64,000 nucleotides of DNA from Trichoplusia ni (lineage: Eukaryota; Arthropoda; Insecta; Lepidoptera; Noctuidae), in NCBI RefSeq assembly GCF_003590095.1, contig NC_039493.1:3534001-3598000 (forward strand), read 5' to 3'. A program made the translations under genes and the position numbers. The notes under the pieces are model-generated. The model made no database searches and was not told the origin of the DNA. It saw only the letters and a list, made by a program, of their open reading frames with translations. Shown in pieces: positions 1-13,700 of the stretch; position 1 is the stretch's first letter, and every line of letters begins with the position of its first letter.

Positions 1-3000
1 TTTTTTCTTAATGTTTTTTTTTTCGTTTCGGTTTTGGTTTTTACTTGATGTATATAGGTGTGTTTTCTGATGGGTTCCGCTGGGGGTGGTTTAAATCATT
101 TTAGATTGGGTTTGGCTTAATGAAGCTCCGTCCAAACGATTTTGGGGGAAGGTAAATCAAATTTTGTGTGTAAATCAACACAGCGTTGAATTTTAAATGA
201 CATTTTTCAGCGCGGCCATTTTTGTTTGTTTATTGTGTTTTCGCCATTAATACACATGGCTATACCTACGTGGATGAAATTTATTAATGCAATGTTTATG
301 TTTGCTCGGGTTAATGATGATTATAATTATTTTTTGTTTAATTAATTTGCTTCCATAAATTCTACCAATAATCGTTTCCATGTTAGTGAAATAAAAGTAT
401 AGTAAGTATGCTTATGTTTCCAAACAGTTTTATTTGTTCAAAATCATTGTAATCCTGCTTCAGAAAGAAAGAAATAATTTATGAAACATTATTTTAGTTC
501 AGCTGCACTATTTACTGATATTTTGAACAACAGTAAATTTTTATTTCATATAGTTTGATACAGTATTCTACTGAAAATACCTTTTTAATGCCAATTGTGA
601 TGATAGAATAATTTATTTTTCACGTTTTGACATTTAAATCTCATCATGTCAATCCAGATTACGCATAGAGTGTACACTTTACGAAAATATGCAAAATATG
701 TGTCATTGTTAACCCCCCTAGCTTTTGTTCATCACATTAGCTATTCGAACCGCGTTTAGATCCTAATCAAAAGCCGGGCAATGTGTCTGGTTAATATGAA
801 ACTCCTTAAAGCGTATTTAGACGAGGTGAAAAATATCGCGCCCGAAAAGATATGACATCAGAAATTCAAAATAAATGGGAAAAAATCTAGTAAGTTACAT
901 TAACAACTACATTAGGTAAAAACTGTGTCGCAACTGTTAGCATCTGCCTTAGAGGTAAAGAATATTCCAGAATAGTTAATTTTAAAACTTTAGCTAAACT
1001 GAAAGAATACGAAAAAAACAACTTAGAAATAAGAAAATTTAAAAAAATTGAGATTGATATCATTTTAAAACCGGTAAAACTCTGGTATCTAAATTGTACA
1101 TCATGACTGGCAATATACCGTTCGTCTAAATCAGCCTTAACATTTGCCTACTACGCGACTTTACCTTGGTATTCGGACCCCGGGTATGCGGCCCGGGTAT
1201 GAAGAGACCCGGATATGTCGGCTTCGTTAGATGTCATAATTTGTTCCGGGACATGGTCAGACGTGTCGCGACGAGCTTTGAATAGTTATTAGTTCTGTGT
1301 ATTAAATAATGTAACTATTCCGGTGGTTTGATTTAAATTAGGGATTAATTGGGGTATGAGTGTGAATTGACGTGAGATTAAATTGACGTTTATGCGGGTT
1401 TCTATTGGATCTATGGAGAACTAAGTACTGGTAATATCTTTTGGTTTGGAAGTTTGGACTGATCAGCTGATAATTTTTTTTCCATGGTAAGACACAGACT
1501 TCGTAAACAATTAAGTTACAATGATATGTAACGGTCAATAAAAATACATATATTTTCTGGTGATTTGTCACTTATTTATTATTTAGTGCTTCGATCCATA
1601 ATAAATATAGATATACTCAAGTTATCCCGTCTACAAGCCTTAGTTTCAATGATAAGATTGGCAAAGAAATTAAATATTTAACTTTTGTAATATCCGTACT
1701 GGTTCGCGTCGTATCTCACCATGATTTATTTGTTTCTAAGGCTTGATGAAACATAATCTTAAAACTTTCTATTTCAACATTTTATAACATTGCCATTTCC
1801 TTTTTGTATTTACTTATTTTTTTGGAATAGTGTTTCTTATAAGCACTTTACGTTCCTCTTAGAAACTTGAAATTATCTTAATTTACAGTCAAGTCATGTT
1901 CTGTAGAAACAGTCGCCTGTCTTGTCTTTACCATCCTTCAGATTTCAATATATTTATCCTCAAATTCCGAATAATCAAAAATGTGAAACAACACGACCAT
2001 AAATCAAAACACTTTCCGAAGCGCAATGTCGAACAACTTGTAACAGAAGCTCAGGTACTTGTTAAAATAATCTGTTTAAGCGCTCCACTTAAAGTTTACA
2101 ACGAAGGAGGGTGTAATACAAGGAGTATTATATTATGAAAGTATCCGCTGCAGTAGGCCGGCAGACTGTATCAATGTAACGATATCGCGGGTTATCGCGC
2201 ACCTGTGCCGGACATAGAGTAGGGAACAGAGGGGTGGCATTGAGGGGTGGAGAGTATTATGCCTAACACCCTGACAGTGAGTGTTTGTTGTATTTGGTAC
2301 GTTTTTAAATATGAAAATGTGTAAGAACTTCGGCCGAGTTTAAAGTGGTTGGATATTTAGAAAAATATCACATGTTTAAGCAGCTAATTTAGTGTTTTTG
2401 TAATGACACAACAATGTTCACGGCATCTTTAATAGATGATTGTTATAACTATGCTTGAAAAACTTATTTCCCTACAAGCTTTGATATAAGACAACAGTGA
2501 TTAAAAAATTATGTGCCTTATAAAGTAGTGAAAGAATAGGAAGCTAGAAATTGAAGCTGAATAACAATATGATGCCAAAACATACTTTATTACGATTACT
2601 CATGAAAATAAAACCGGTAGGTACTTAGGTAGAAATCTAATAGAAAAACACCCTCTGTATAATATTCTTTGGTAATAACAAGCTGAATAAAAGTACTCCA
2701 GTAAATCTGGCAGGCAATAAATCTCCCAGGACCAGGTAAGACAGGGGAAGACGGATGACCCCCCCCCCACCCCCCCACCTCACCTACCTCACTCCGGGCG
2801 ATATCGTGAAAGTGATGTTTAAATTAAATATCGCGAATAATGCAGTTTATTAAGTAGTTTTATAGTATAGATATACTATTATACGGTGAGTGTGGAAGTT
2901 GATTGACAAACACGTGAATCGTGATTTTAGATAGAAGTTCGTTGATGTATAACTTTCATTAGTCTTTGACTTCTTCACCGAAGTTTTCTAAACTATGTGT

Positions 3001-4908
3001 GATGATTTGCGTTGGCGTGGAATAAGGGCCTAATTTCCTCTTCTCACAAAAAGAGACCATGTGCTTCTAAGAGGTCAGTTGAAATTCTAAGACACTCTCT
3101 CACACGTCACAAACAATCAAACGAAAGCCAAACCAAACAAGAATCGTCACCAACATCAGTTTCAAACAAAGACTCGCAACAAACCGGATTTACGGTTTAA
3201 AATAACCGGCTGTTAACCGCACCGGTAATCACGGCACAGGCCCGAACAGCCGGACAATACAAACGCTTGTTTGTAGCGATTTTTAATTAATCTCCGATTG
3301 AATTTTATCGAATTTTCTCGTAAACGTGAATGATTTATAGAGATATCCGTTGTGATTTTAAACGTTACCTGTCCCTGTACTATGATCTGTTGAAATTGAT
3401 AGTGGTCGTCGTGCGAACGAGACGCCGCGATGCGTAGCCTAGGGAGCCGTCTCGCTTGCACAAAGGTGACTGTTATGTGTGTGGTAATACTTGAAGATAC
3501 CGTGGTACAGGTACTGAAATGATTCCGTTATGAATACTTATTGACAGATCAATTCGAGTTCCGTGCTTCAACGGTTTTTTGGGAATCACTGAACCGTGTT
3601 TAATGAAATTCGTTTATTTGTGAGTGTGTGTTATTGGAGATTTTATTTACAATTCATAACGTATAAAAATATTTTCATCTCTTAACTATTAAACAGGTAA
3701 TTTCAATAGCATATTTGGGAGAGTTTACACTAATATAATTAAGCTTGTAACATCAAATAATATAAATATCGTGCGCTATCGTATTATTAGAAATTTTAAG
3801 CAAGTTTTTAGTAAAATAATTACATAATTTATTCATTAATCATCTGAAATAATAAATTATTCATGAACATTCTTTTAGTAGGCAAGCCGAGCGCGAAAAT
3901 ATAAACAAGACTAAAAAGCCTTGTAAAAACTTCAATAAAAATTTAATTACGGAGTTCAAAACGTTTCTGTGAGGGCTCGAAACTCAGAAGTGTAGTAAAT
4001 TATAATTGTTTTACGCGTAAAATCGTGTTGTAAAATAAAGCATTGTAACTTAGTTTTAAGTTAAAATAAGTTTGTTGTAAACTGCCTCTAGGGCTGCACG
4101 GCACAGCCTGTTGTTCCCATGCTGAGTACACTCAAGTACTCAAGGGTAACTCTTTTTGAGCGACTTTAAAAATAATGGTAATCTCGAAATAACTTCATAT
4201 ATTTATCACATGAACTAATCACTTACTTTTTTGGACCGGGTCTTTATTACGTATGTTTTAAAACTGTCAGTCATTTAGTTGGTGTATAAGAACTTCACTT
4301 TAGACCTAAGGTCAAAAAACAGAAAATTAAAAAAGAATATCACCGAGAGTATACTAAGTCTCTACATTCAAATGAATTTATAATATTTGTATGTTATATT
4401 TCAAAAATTAACAAACTTTTGTCTTTGACTGTACCTACTTAAAGGGTTTTATATGGCTGTTATAACTTGTAAATACATACGTTAAAAGGGGTAGAAATTG
4501 TGCTTTTTTACTTTGGTACATACGACTCTGTTAATATTTTTAACATATATGCATTTTTTTTGCACACTTAATGCCTAGTTTAGTTACTCTTTTGCAGTCG
4601 ACAAAATCAATTTAACCCTTAAACCTTGCCTCGATAGCAAAAATATATGAAAAACAACAATTTACCAAAAAAACACGCAGAAAGTCCATCCATGCCATTC
4701 AATTGTTTGCCTATTATTCTAACCGTCCATCATTTTTATAACCTGCAAACTCTAATGACATCGAATCTCATACTGTAACAACAAAATTAGCATGACAACA
4801 CAAACTAATCGCACAAACACCAGCTGATCGGACCCTCAGCGATTAACCCTTGCCTCCACAAGAATAACAAAGGGAAATCATTGTATTAAAGCGCCCTTAT
4901 TATAATAA

Positions 4909-4929
4909 ACCCTTAATATTATTAAGGGT
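4909..4929. repeat. Short perfect hairpin, 9-bp arms
   Basis: The arms ACCCTTAAT (4909-4917) and ATTAAGGGT (4921-4929) are perfectly complementary around a 3-nt loop. A looser outer pairing of GCGCC near 4891 with GGCGC near 4939 surrounds it. No function is claimed; it sits in an intron. Confidence 0.5.
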
Positions 4930-5487
4930 AGCTCGTGAGGCGCCGATAGCTAAAGTAAACAACATCAATATTGCTTGGGTCCTTTGTTTAGTGGTGTGTG
5001 TCATTTTATCGATACTTTGCCTTATCGATAGTATATGTACTTATAATATTACGAACTTTGCGGAAAATCGCTTCGAAATCTATTTTTGAGAAAGGAATCG
5101 GGTTTTTAGTTTTGGTTCCCATTTATCTTTATCAATACGCAATATTTTGTAATAATATAAATACGGCAAATAAGATACTATAAGTAATAAGTCACATTCT
5201 CATCAATTCGTCTAAAAATAAAGATTCTCTAGTTTTAGACTTTTCTACTTGATTTCTATCATGCTTAATAACATCCAAGACCCTTGTATCAATACACCTT
5301 CCATAACCCAATGAGGGCAATCAGTTTCTAAGATGATTTTAAAATTGCACTTATTATTTTTATCATCGATAAAGACGTCGATACCGTCCCATCCCTACGT
5401 TACTTGCTAGACAGGTAAGCAGTGTGCACAGTCCTCAACGAAGCTCATTACCGTCGTGTATTGTGTGCTAAGGCGTATTAATATTAG

Positions 5488-5808
5488 TTAAAGTGGGAGG
5501 TGTGTAGGGACCTTCATAATTACCCTGCAATAAGGCGGGGGCGTTGAACCGGGGGTATGTTTGTTTAAAACATGATGTGTCATTTCTTGCTGTGATATTT
5601 TCTTTGAAATATGTTGAATGTTTAAAGGTTTTTTTTGGATGGAGGGTGCGTGAAAATATGTCTTAAGTTCATTAGATGCGTCTTTATCTAATTTAGATAA
5701 TATCGATATTCTTTCTGCAGCTGCTATAATGAATGATGATTTTTTGTCATCTCTGCTAAATAATTTGGTGCCATAAATAAGCCCGGAATATTTATGAATC
5801 AATTCCAT
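5488..5808 (-). other. Unassigned minus-strand open reading frame, 106 codons
   Basis: An ATG-started frame of 106 codons lies antisense to the dystrophin gene inside its intron. The predicted product is basic in its second half and contains MELIHKYSGLIYGTKLF at the start and AAAERISILSKLDKDAS in the middle, which look more protein-like than the usual low-complexity intronic frames. Codon choice is AT-rich, like the surrounding intron, and unlike the GC-rich third positions of the dystrophin exons. I recognise no family. It may be a decayed transposon or retrocopy piece, or simply chance. Confidence 0.2.
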
Positions 5809-7370
5809 GAAAAGTTAACCTTATATTTTTTAAATTGGCTTTTCCATCAAAATCAAAATGTAATTATTGTCAATAGGCTTAAATAGGCATTTAAGAATCT
5901 TTAAGTCATAGATCTGGTTACGATATCCCAAAATAACATTCCCATTGTGCAGAACTCCGTAGCAAAAAACTCAACAGAATACTCTAAATAAACGCTGATA
6001 CAGTTAACAAGTTTATAAATAATATATGCCATAAGTATGACCCTAAATATTTCTTCTACAACATACTTAACGGGACTTGAATAACGCCGAGCTGAAACTT
6101 CAGAACTTCACACGTAAGCAGTCAAGCAGCCTAACACCCCTGAGGGTTTCCCATCAATCTGCTGAACCCAAATCAAGTGAACTGTGTCCGAAGTGTTTGT
6201 GTAACTTGTTAAACGGTTATCGGATTAGCCTCCAAAGGGAAAACTATAGTAAGTGTTGCTTCTTACCCGGCGTACTGACGTAATAAGTGATTACTATTGT
6301 TATACCATTCATAAAAGTGTGGACTGTAACTAAAGCGAGATTTTACCATACCTACTGCTAAAAAAGATTAAGTTCTGTTTTTACCCCATATCATTAGTTA
6401 AGATTCAATTCGATTTATTTAGTCCCAGTGTTTATCGTTGAAGTATTAGTACAAGTTTAATATTTAGGTTACATAATACATCGATTATAACGTACGTTTG
6501 ACCTGCCCTTGTCAAAAATTCCTATCTAAGTACCTAACATAAAGGCATGACCCATAACAGGCTTACAAACAACTACACACACAATTTCCAAGCCAGACAG
6601 GACTAAACGCACATCATTATAACACATAACTCTAAACACCACACGCGTTTTTGTCCCAAACTAAATCCGACAAACAAGCGTCCGACCTTCTCAACTCACA
6701 AAACCTCGTAAATCCCGACAATTTAGTAAAGTTACCGGTAAATGTGCAGTAACCGTAAACTCGAACAAATGGCCCACTGTCCGAGATACCTACGACATGT
6801 TCTTATGAAATCACAATATGAATAAAACATGGCGGAAAGGAGGGGGAGGATATATTGCACTGCGGATGAAAAGAAAATATGATGGTCGATGGTCGATGCT
6901 CCTGCAAAAGTTCATTATGGAAATGGATTATCTATGGTAACATCTCGATTCGATTCTTAATTCAACGAGGTATTGTTCCTCTTTTTCAGGAAGTATTATT
7001 GGTTTTCTCTTACCGTAGTCTGATCCTGTAAAATGGTTGCGTTTTATAACGTGGAAAATAATTTATAGGCAGTGACGGAATATTTTGTAACTTTTAATCG
7101 TTTCACGCTTTATTCAAATTGTTTATGGGTTATTTTAACCGTGTAATAAGAATTAAACAGAAAAATATAAAACATAATATATTAGCAAAGAAAATAAATG
7201 TGATTCTACATTGATTTGAGTAAATCGATTTCAAACACCGGCTAATAGAATGCTAATGTATGCCCATCAAGACATCCACTGAAGAATTGCTCCAAAATTA
7301 TAACCTAGTGAGTCACTAACGCGTTTCACATCTTTTTAATGTGACATAGTCATAAAGAACTCGTCTTTAC

Positions 7371-7500
7371 CCCTTGGTTAGACTGGTTGTCAAACTTTCA
7401 AGCTTCTGACTATCTGTAACGACTGTCAAAGGTGTAGGAATAACAGCCGGGCCCCACAATTTAACGTGCATTCCGAAACACGGAGGAACTCGTTATGACA
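7371..7500 (+). repeat. Lepidopteran LINE/SINE-type repeat fragment, copy 1
   Basis: The stretch from CCCTTGGTTAGACTGG to CCGAAACACGG matches 39894-40010 at roughly nine bases in ten, including the shared blocks TGTAACGACTGTCAAAG and GTAGGAATAACAGCCGGG. I recognise this as a very common lepidopteran interspersed repeat. This copy ends about 110 nt ahead of the splice acceptor of the first visible exon. Confidence 0.75.
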
Positions 7501-7612
7501 AAGAGGGTCACCCATCTACGGACCAATCGCGTCAAGCATAGCTTAACCTGTGTTCGATTCACTTATGCTGTATGCGGACTCCATCACTAACCTCTTCTTC
7601 TGATTGTTCCAG

Positions 7613-7785
7613 GACCTCCAATCTGAGATCGAGACCCACCGCGATGTGTACGCGTCGCTCACAGGCACGGGGCGCCGCCTGCTCGGCTCCCTATCCTCGC
7701 AGGAGGACGCCGTCATGCTGCAGAGGAGGCTAGATGAGATGAACCAGAGATGGCATCATCTCAAGTCCAAGAGTATGGCTATCAG
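7613..7785 (+). CDS. Dys: Dystrophin exon 1 of 4 in window (spectrin-type repeat)
   Basis: This exon encodes part of the rod domain of dystrophin, the cytoskeletal protein that links actin to the membrane dystroglycan complex in muscle and nerve. A pyrimidine-rich tract and AG at 7611-7612 precede it, and GTTAGT follows it at 7786. It reads in phase 0 for 57 codons plus two bases. The peptide starts DLQSEIETHRDVYASL and contains DAVMLQRRLDEMNQRW, which I align to human DAVLLQRRLDNMNFKW in the distal rod (around spectrin repeat 22). Codons are GC-rich at third positions, unlike the flanking intron. The exon supplies the end of one repeat's helices; the next exon completes the split arginine codon. 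The call is firm; the exact repeat number is by memory of the human protein. Confidence 0.93.
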
Positions 7786-10700
7786 GTTAGTAATTATTGT
7801 TTTGAACTGGCATTTTGTAAGCATTCACAATGTGCAACGTTAGAATAAGAATTTTAGAATCAAAGACGATCTGATATTTTGGTAGGAGCATGGCAAGATT
7901 TGCGCTGTCGTGTTGATTTTGCCTTTTGCTCTTGGTAGCCCTGGACGAAAATCTGAACATGACTTGAAAATAGTCAGACATATGAGAAGCTCTGTTAAAA
8001 GAGAAAAACTAAGAGTTTAATTTGTTTGTACCAAAACAAATCAAAACACAAAATAAAGGTACAATACCGCACATATCTACGACAAAAATATCTAAAGTCC
8101 TAAAAAAACATGACAAAACAAAACGCAAAAAATACACGTTTATTTATTTGTAGTCGGACATTCGCGCGTTTTTCCCGCCAAACGGCAATCTGTCATTCAA
8201 GTATGACGTTTAAAAATGTTTGTTCGGTTACGTTGCAGTGAAATGAATATTTTTGAGGCTTTCATGCCTTTCGGGATCCATTGTGTAGTAACAGGGATGT
8301 ATCAGTGTGACACACAAAGTGATGAGTTGTGCCTATCATAAAACACAAACGTTTAACGTTGACATCTATACAAAAGTTGTTGTATTTAAAACATGACAGC
8401 AGTCTTTTGAATGTGAATTAATTGATGCTAGATTAAATGGTTTACAAATATTGGGGTGTTTAAAATGAACTGGAGTATATCTTAATACCCAATCATCTGT
8501 GCTGAAAGACATAGTACAGCCTTTTCCAAGAAAACAAATATTAATTTCGAAAAATATTTTGGTCCTCCCATATACCTACCATATATTTAAATCAGCCGAT
8601 GAAAATTTTATGTTATGTCCAATTTCCGGATGATATAATAATTTCTGTACGGAGAAGCACAGACTTGAAACTCAATCTCATTAAAACTGCGATCCTCCAC
8701 AATTACAAAAAAACTTCATAGCTACAAATCAGAAAGCTTAATTAATAAATCAATGAATATCAGTTACATCGCCGTCCACCAACCCTCCGCCGCCGAGCAG
8801 GTACTAAAACAATCAATACGCGGCTTAACCCAATAACTGCCACGTTGCCAGCGGCCATCGCAACTGCGGCCGGTTGTTAAACCTATTACGTCACTGGTTA
8901 CTTTACTTAATTGCTATTAATGTACTGAATTTCGTATCGGTAAGTGAGATGCCGTGGTTCGTGCAGGTAGACGTGTATCTGGGTACATAGGTAGTATCGA
9001 GTTGTAATGAAATTATGTACTCGTAGAAATGTGGATGGTATAGAGATGACGATTGGGTTTATAAACTAAAAACCTATTTATTCCGTCAGCAACGTTAAAG
9101 AAAGCTTGACTTTGCCCTTGAATAAAGCTCATGTATTAAGATACAAGTTATATCAATAACCTAACTGGTACTTGTAAATATATTGATAAGAATTTGATTT
9201 TACAGTTTCATTATATTAATACTGAGGGCAGTTTAACCTGGCTCAATATCTGAGTGCTGAGTCAGAATCTGAATGAAACGTAGGGTGGCTGTGTTTGTGA
9301 TAATAATCTTTTCATATTTCATGAAGCACATATCCACAAAGCTAAAGTGGATATCAACATTTTTTCAATGACGTGCAGGAATTTATTTTTAGAATGTTTC
9401 AACCATTCTCGGTGTCATGCTTATTCAAAATCAAAATTATATGTGCAACTTTATTCAACACGTCTCTTTCAATATTTTTAATAGAATGTTTGCAAGTTCG
9501 GAACAGTTTAGAACTCTCTCGTCCCCACACGGGCGCGGCGATGTTGTGACACTTTGGAAATTAATTCGCGGTGTAACGAGTTCCATTCTCTGCGCTTTTA
9601 AAGTTTTCTTAAAGGGAATAGTTTTGATAATAGGTTGTTCATATTCATAATTATTTTCGTTATTTTGACTCAAGGTTATCTACACTAGTGAAAATATTTT
9701 TAGAATAGTTAAAATAATTTAAGTCGATAAATATAAATAGTTAGATGGTGCCACAATGGGCGGTCTTTTCGTCAACAGACAACTTTTGGGTGGATTTCAT
9801 TAAAAAAGGAGCAATAAGTAAAAAAATCCGAACTTTATCGGTGCCCTTATATAAGTTTTCAGTTAACCCACCTAGCAACCAACCATTATCAAAAAGAACG
9901 ACCCTTATTTCCAAAATAGCAAAACTTTCTAAAACTTCAACACTAAAATAAAATACCTCTTGATAACCCTATAAAACGCGACACGTCTAAAGCTTGAATT
10001 AACCCTCAAAACCCGCACATGGGACTTTAAAAAAGTTCAACGTATTTGCAGACGTGTAAAAACGACCATTAACTGTTATTTATGGGGAACGCATAGGGCA
10101 CACCACGTGGTGTAATAAACGAAATATGGTGTTTAATAAGCGCCTGATGGGGGTTTGTTTTGGGCAACGATTAGGTAATTTGCGATGTTATGGCTCTTAT
10201 ATGGCGTTGTTTTAATAAAATATATGGAAACAAGGTTTACCACCTTTGAGTAGCTCATTCAAATGAGAAAGGTTTTTGTAATCATGGAATCGATGAAACA
10301 CGAAAATGTGTATTTTATGATTGTAAATTATAATAAAATTATCAATCACATTGTAAACATAATCATAGTATTACATTATTGTATTCAAATTTAAAATAGC
10401 GCACCCTGCAAATCAACTTTATTACTCGTCTACCTATCAACGCCTAAAACCCATCAAAGCGAACCTTTAAATTAAATACTTAATCATTGTTTACAATTCA
10501 AAACTTTTGACAGATCTCAGTCGAAGCAACTCAGCTGTTAAGATACGTCATTAATAACAATATCCGCGCTTAGCAGCCGGCAATATTAATAAAATACAAG
10601 TTGAAATACTTGGGATACTGCCCCCGCATCAGTCAAAACATTCGGACTGCCGATGCCGGGGCATTCCCGGCACTTCTATTAAACTAAAAATGGAATTCTT

Positions 10701-13700
10701 CCGCGCTAGCGTTAAAAGGGTTGACGGGACTCAGGGTTGTCAATTAACAGAAAATTAGATATTCACTTTGACGAAGGAATTTATGGAGAGAGTAACTCTT
10801 CAGTATTATTTCAGGAGGTTTTCTTGACAAAAGGCTGTAATATTAACCGGTAATCGAGTTTGTAGGTGATCTAATGTCGTTTTGTGAGAGGATATTGGCT
10901 CGGTTGATGAAGTGTTTGGACCGGATCTATTTGGCGTTGTTTATGATTTAGGACGATAAAGGGAGGCAAAGGAAATACATTGAGACGTCGTTCCGCTGTT
11001 TGATTCAGCTCTGATCAGATTATGAAGCGGTAATGTCTTCGGTTCGGCCTAGTATTGGAAACTTTACGAAATATGCCATATGATATATGGGTTTTCCGCT
11101 ATAGTAAATAGTTATACCTAACTAGGTATATATTACCTATGTACCAGTCATCGAAACTAAATGAATTATGTTTCAACGAAAATTTCTCGCCTATTGGAAC
11201 TAACATAAAGGCCACTTAATTTGGTTTGAAAATATAAGCGAAAATAGGATTTATACAAAAAAGTGCCGATCGTCGACTCTATAAATAATACTTCGGTAAA
11301 AAATTAAATTTTCGTCCGTGTTACGGTCATTTTTAATAAAGCTGGCATTTTGTATGGCGGGCCATGAAACCAGCGGGGATCTACAAGCGAGCGTATTATA
11401 ATAAAAACAAATTATGGCAACGAATGAAATACGATGTCTTGAGAAACTTGCAGGCCGTATATTTTTATTCGAAAATGACACGAAGTAAGGTTTGATCCCA
11501 AGGCAAGGGAAGGAACAGTGTTACTTGTTGTTCTTTCTGTAAATATTAAAAAAAACCTGGATTCCAAATATTGGGAACTGCCATCGCCAACGATCTGTGA
11601 TCTAGCGTTGTGTAATGCTCGAACCTTCCATATATAGAATAATTTCTGCGCCTAGCAGAGGGGCGCTTAAAGGCTGAAACTATACTAACGCCTAAACAAA
11701 TATTAAATTAAATAAACAAGCTAATTTCAACCGCTTAAGTTTAAGCAAGTTCTAAACCAGTATAAGATACATATTACAAAGCGCAAAACTTAAATAGAAC
11801 TCAAGGTAATCGCTAAACTAAGTTTACTATTCAAGTTCCGTACACAGTTAGGTAAACACAGAATATGAACACTCCTTGCAGCTTGTATGCTCGTGCAAGC
11901 ATCCGTTTGTGTAATTTCTTGCAGTGGCTGAAGCAAGTCAAGTCAAAGTTTTGAATGCCAAGTAATAAATGCACAAAATTTTAGTAAAATAAAGCACCAG
12001 TATTAAAAGAAGCAAAAAAAAGTAAGTGCAAAATAATCTGATTTTTATTGAACTCAAAGTCTCAATGCTGAATTTCAGTAGCGGGAGCAAAATAAAAAAA
12101 TATGATTATAATACATTAATAATCAAATTTTGTTGAAAAAGTTACTTTTTTTTTTGCCTGGCCGCAGTTTTCGGGGCCCCAACGATCAGTGAATTAATCA
12201 TTCAAACTTAACGACGTGTAATAAATCCGAGTTCCCGACGGGGAATCGAACCGTTGACTGTATGTACTCACTCATTAATGATTTGCCTATGTAAATCAAA
12301 CTGCTTTTGTTTCACTGGACTTTTGCACTTCACCTACCTGCTATTAGAATGTTTTAGGCGGTGTGATTATAATGCAAGTTGGTATACATTGCCGTCGATG
12401 GTCGATCGCATTTGATACTATGGCTAAGAGACTCCGCAATGTATTGCAAAGAGGGTTTAAGCTACACATAGTATAAAAAATCTTGTTTCTACATTAGGTA
12501 TAGACGAAGACTGACGGAAATTGCCGAATGGTTTCGGCTGAGCAGTTTCGCGAGAAGGTTTTTTGCTGCGGAAAGTTTAGAAATGGTTAGATATAAAGTA
12601 GATTTTGTATCTTGGCCCTAAACCTTTTAACCTCATTTTATGTACTTGTTAGGAATTGCAGAAGGTATTTTTGTCTGTAATGAGTTTTGCAATACAATTA
12701 CAATAGATCTTTACCCAGAACTTTTAACTTATTACTTAAGCTAACTTTACTTGAAAAAGCAAAGAAGTGTGTACTGCAAACTAAATACCTTAAGATACGC
12801 AAAAGAAAATATAAAACGGTTTTTTAATTCATGATTCCTAATCCAACATACCTGGCAAATAGTCCACATCACAATAATAGTTTTCTAACCCGTTTTCTTA
12901 TCCTGCCCCATAAAAACCACCACATTTAGCCATAAAATACCCCATCATACGAATATCGCCATTAAAGTGAGCGGCAACTACCGCGGTATAAACCCAGTTT
13001 TATTATCCACTTTACATGGAAGTGAAGATAAAAGTTTTATAATACACCGGTATGCTCGGTAGCGGGTTTGATTCCAGACTGGTAATAAAGTCTTTGGTTT
13101 TGGAGGTAATTTTTAACTTTTGGATGTTAATACATTGTATCTTAATAATTTGAATAGATTGGAACCGGAGTCCTTTTAAACTGCTTTTCTTTACCATAGT
13201 GTTAATCACACATATTTATTTTATTTTATTACATTAGGAAAACTTACAGCTAATAACAAAGATTGAACAAGCTTATAGCGAAACTAAAGCCAATTAAAAG
13301 TTTCCACTGATATTCAATTAAATGCGTTATATTTTTACGCCAATCTTAAAATGATAAAAATGTCGGCTTGTCAAAGTAGAGGATTTCCTATAGAAAAATA
13401 AGTTATTCAGACACTTGCTCACCTGCAAGCAAAGCATTTTGTCAAAATTGCCTGAATTCTAACCTACGTCCTTTTACTCACTAATCTGTTCATTAAACTG
13501 CTAAGTAACCACTACAAGCAATCGTCAATTGTTATGTACATATATCTCGCTATCAGTAGGACCACAACCCAATAAAACACATCTTCGATGCATGTTAGCA
13601 TAAACCAGCTCTTCAGTGATATAAACACTTTTTATCACTTTACATGAACTTTACTATTCTTCAACATAAATATTTTATTATTATACGTATAGGTATAGAT

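Larger units (their letters stand above)
1..7612 (+). other. Dys: Dystrophin intron, 3' part of upstream intron
   Basis: This is AT-rich sequence ahead of the first visible dystrophin exon. It must be intron because the exon at 7613 opens in phase 0 behind a good acceptor and codes for the middle of a protein. I see no dystrophin-like coding segment in it. It holds a few recognisable things: a triple CCCGGGTATG-like repeat near 1178-1218, poly-C runs near 2760-2778, a short perfect hairpin at 4909-4929, TATCGATA-type motifs near 5007-5032, an unassigned minus-strand reading frame at 5488-5808, and a repeat copy at 7371-7500. The rest shows no structure I can name. Confidence 0.75.
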
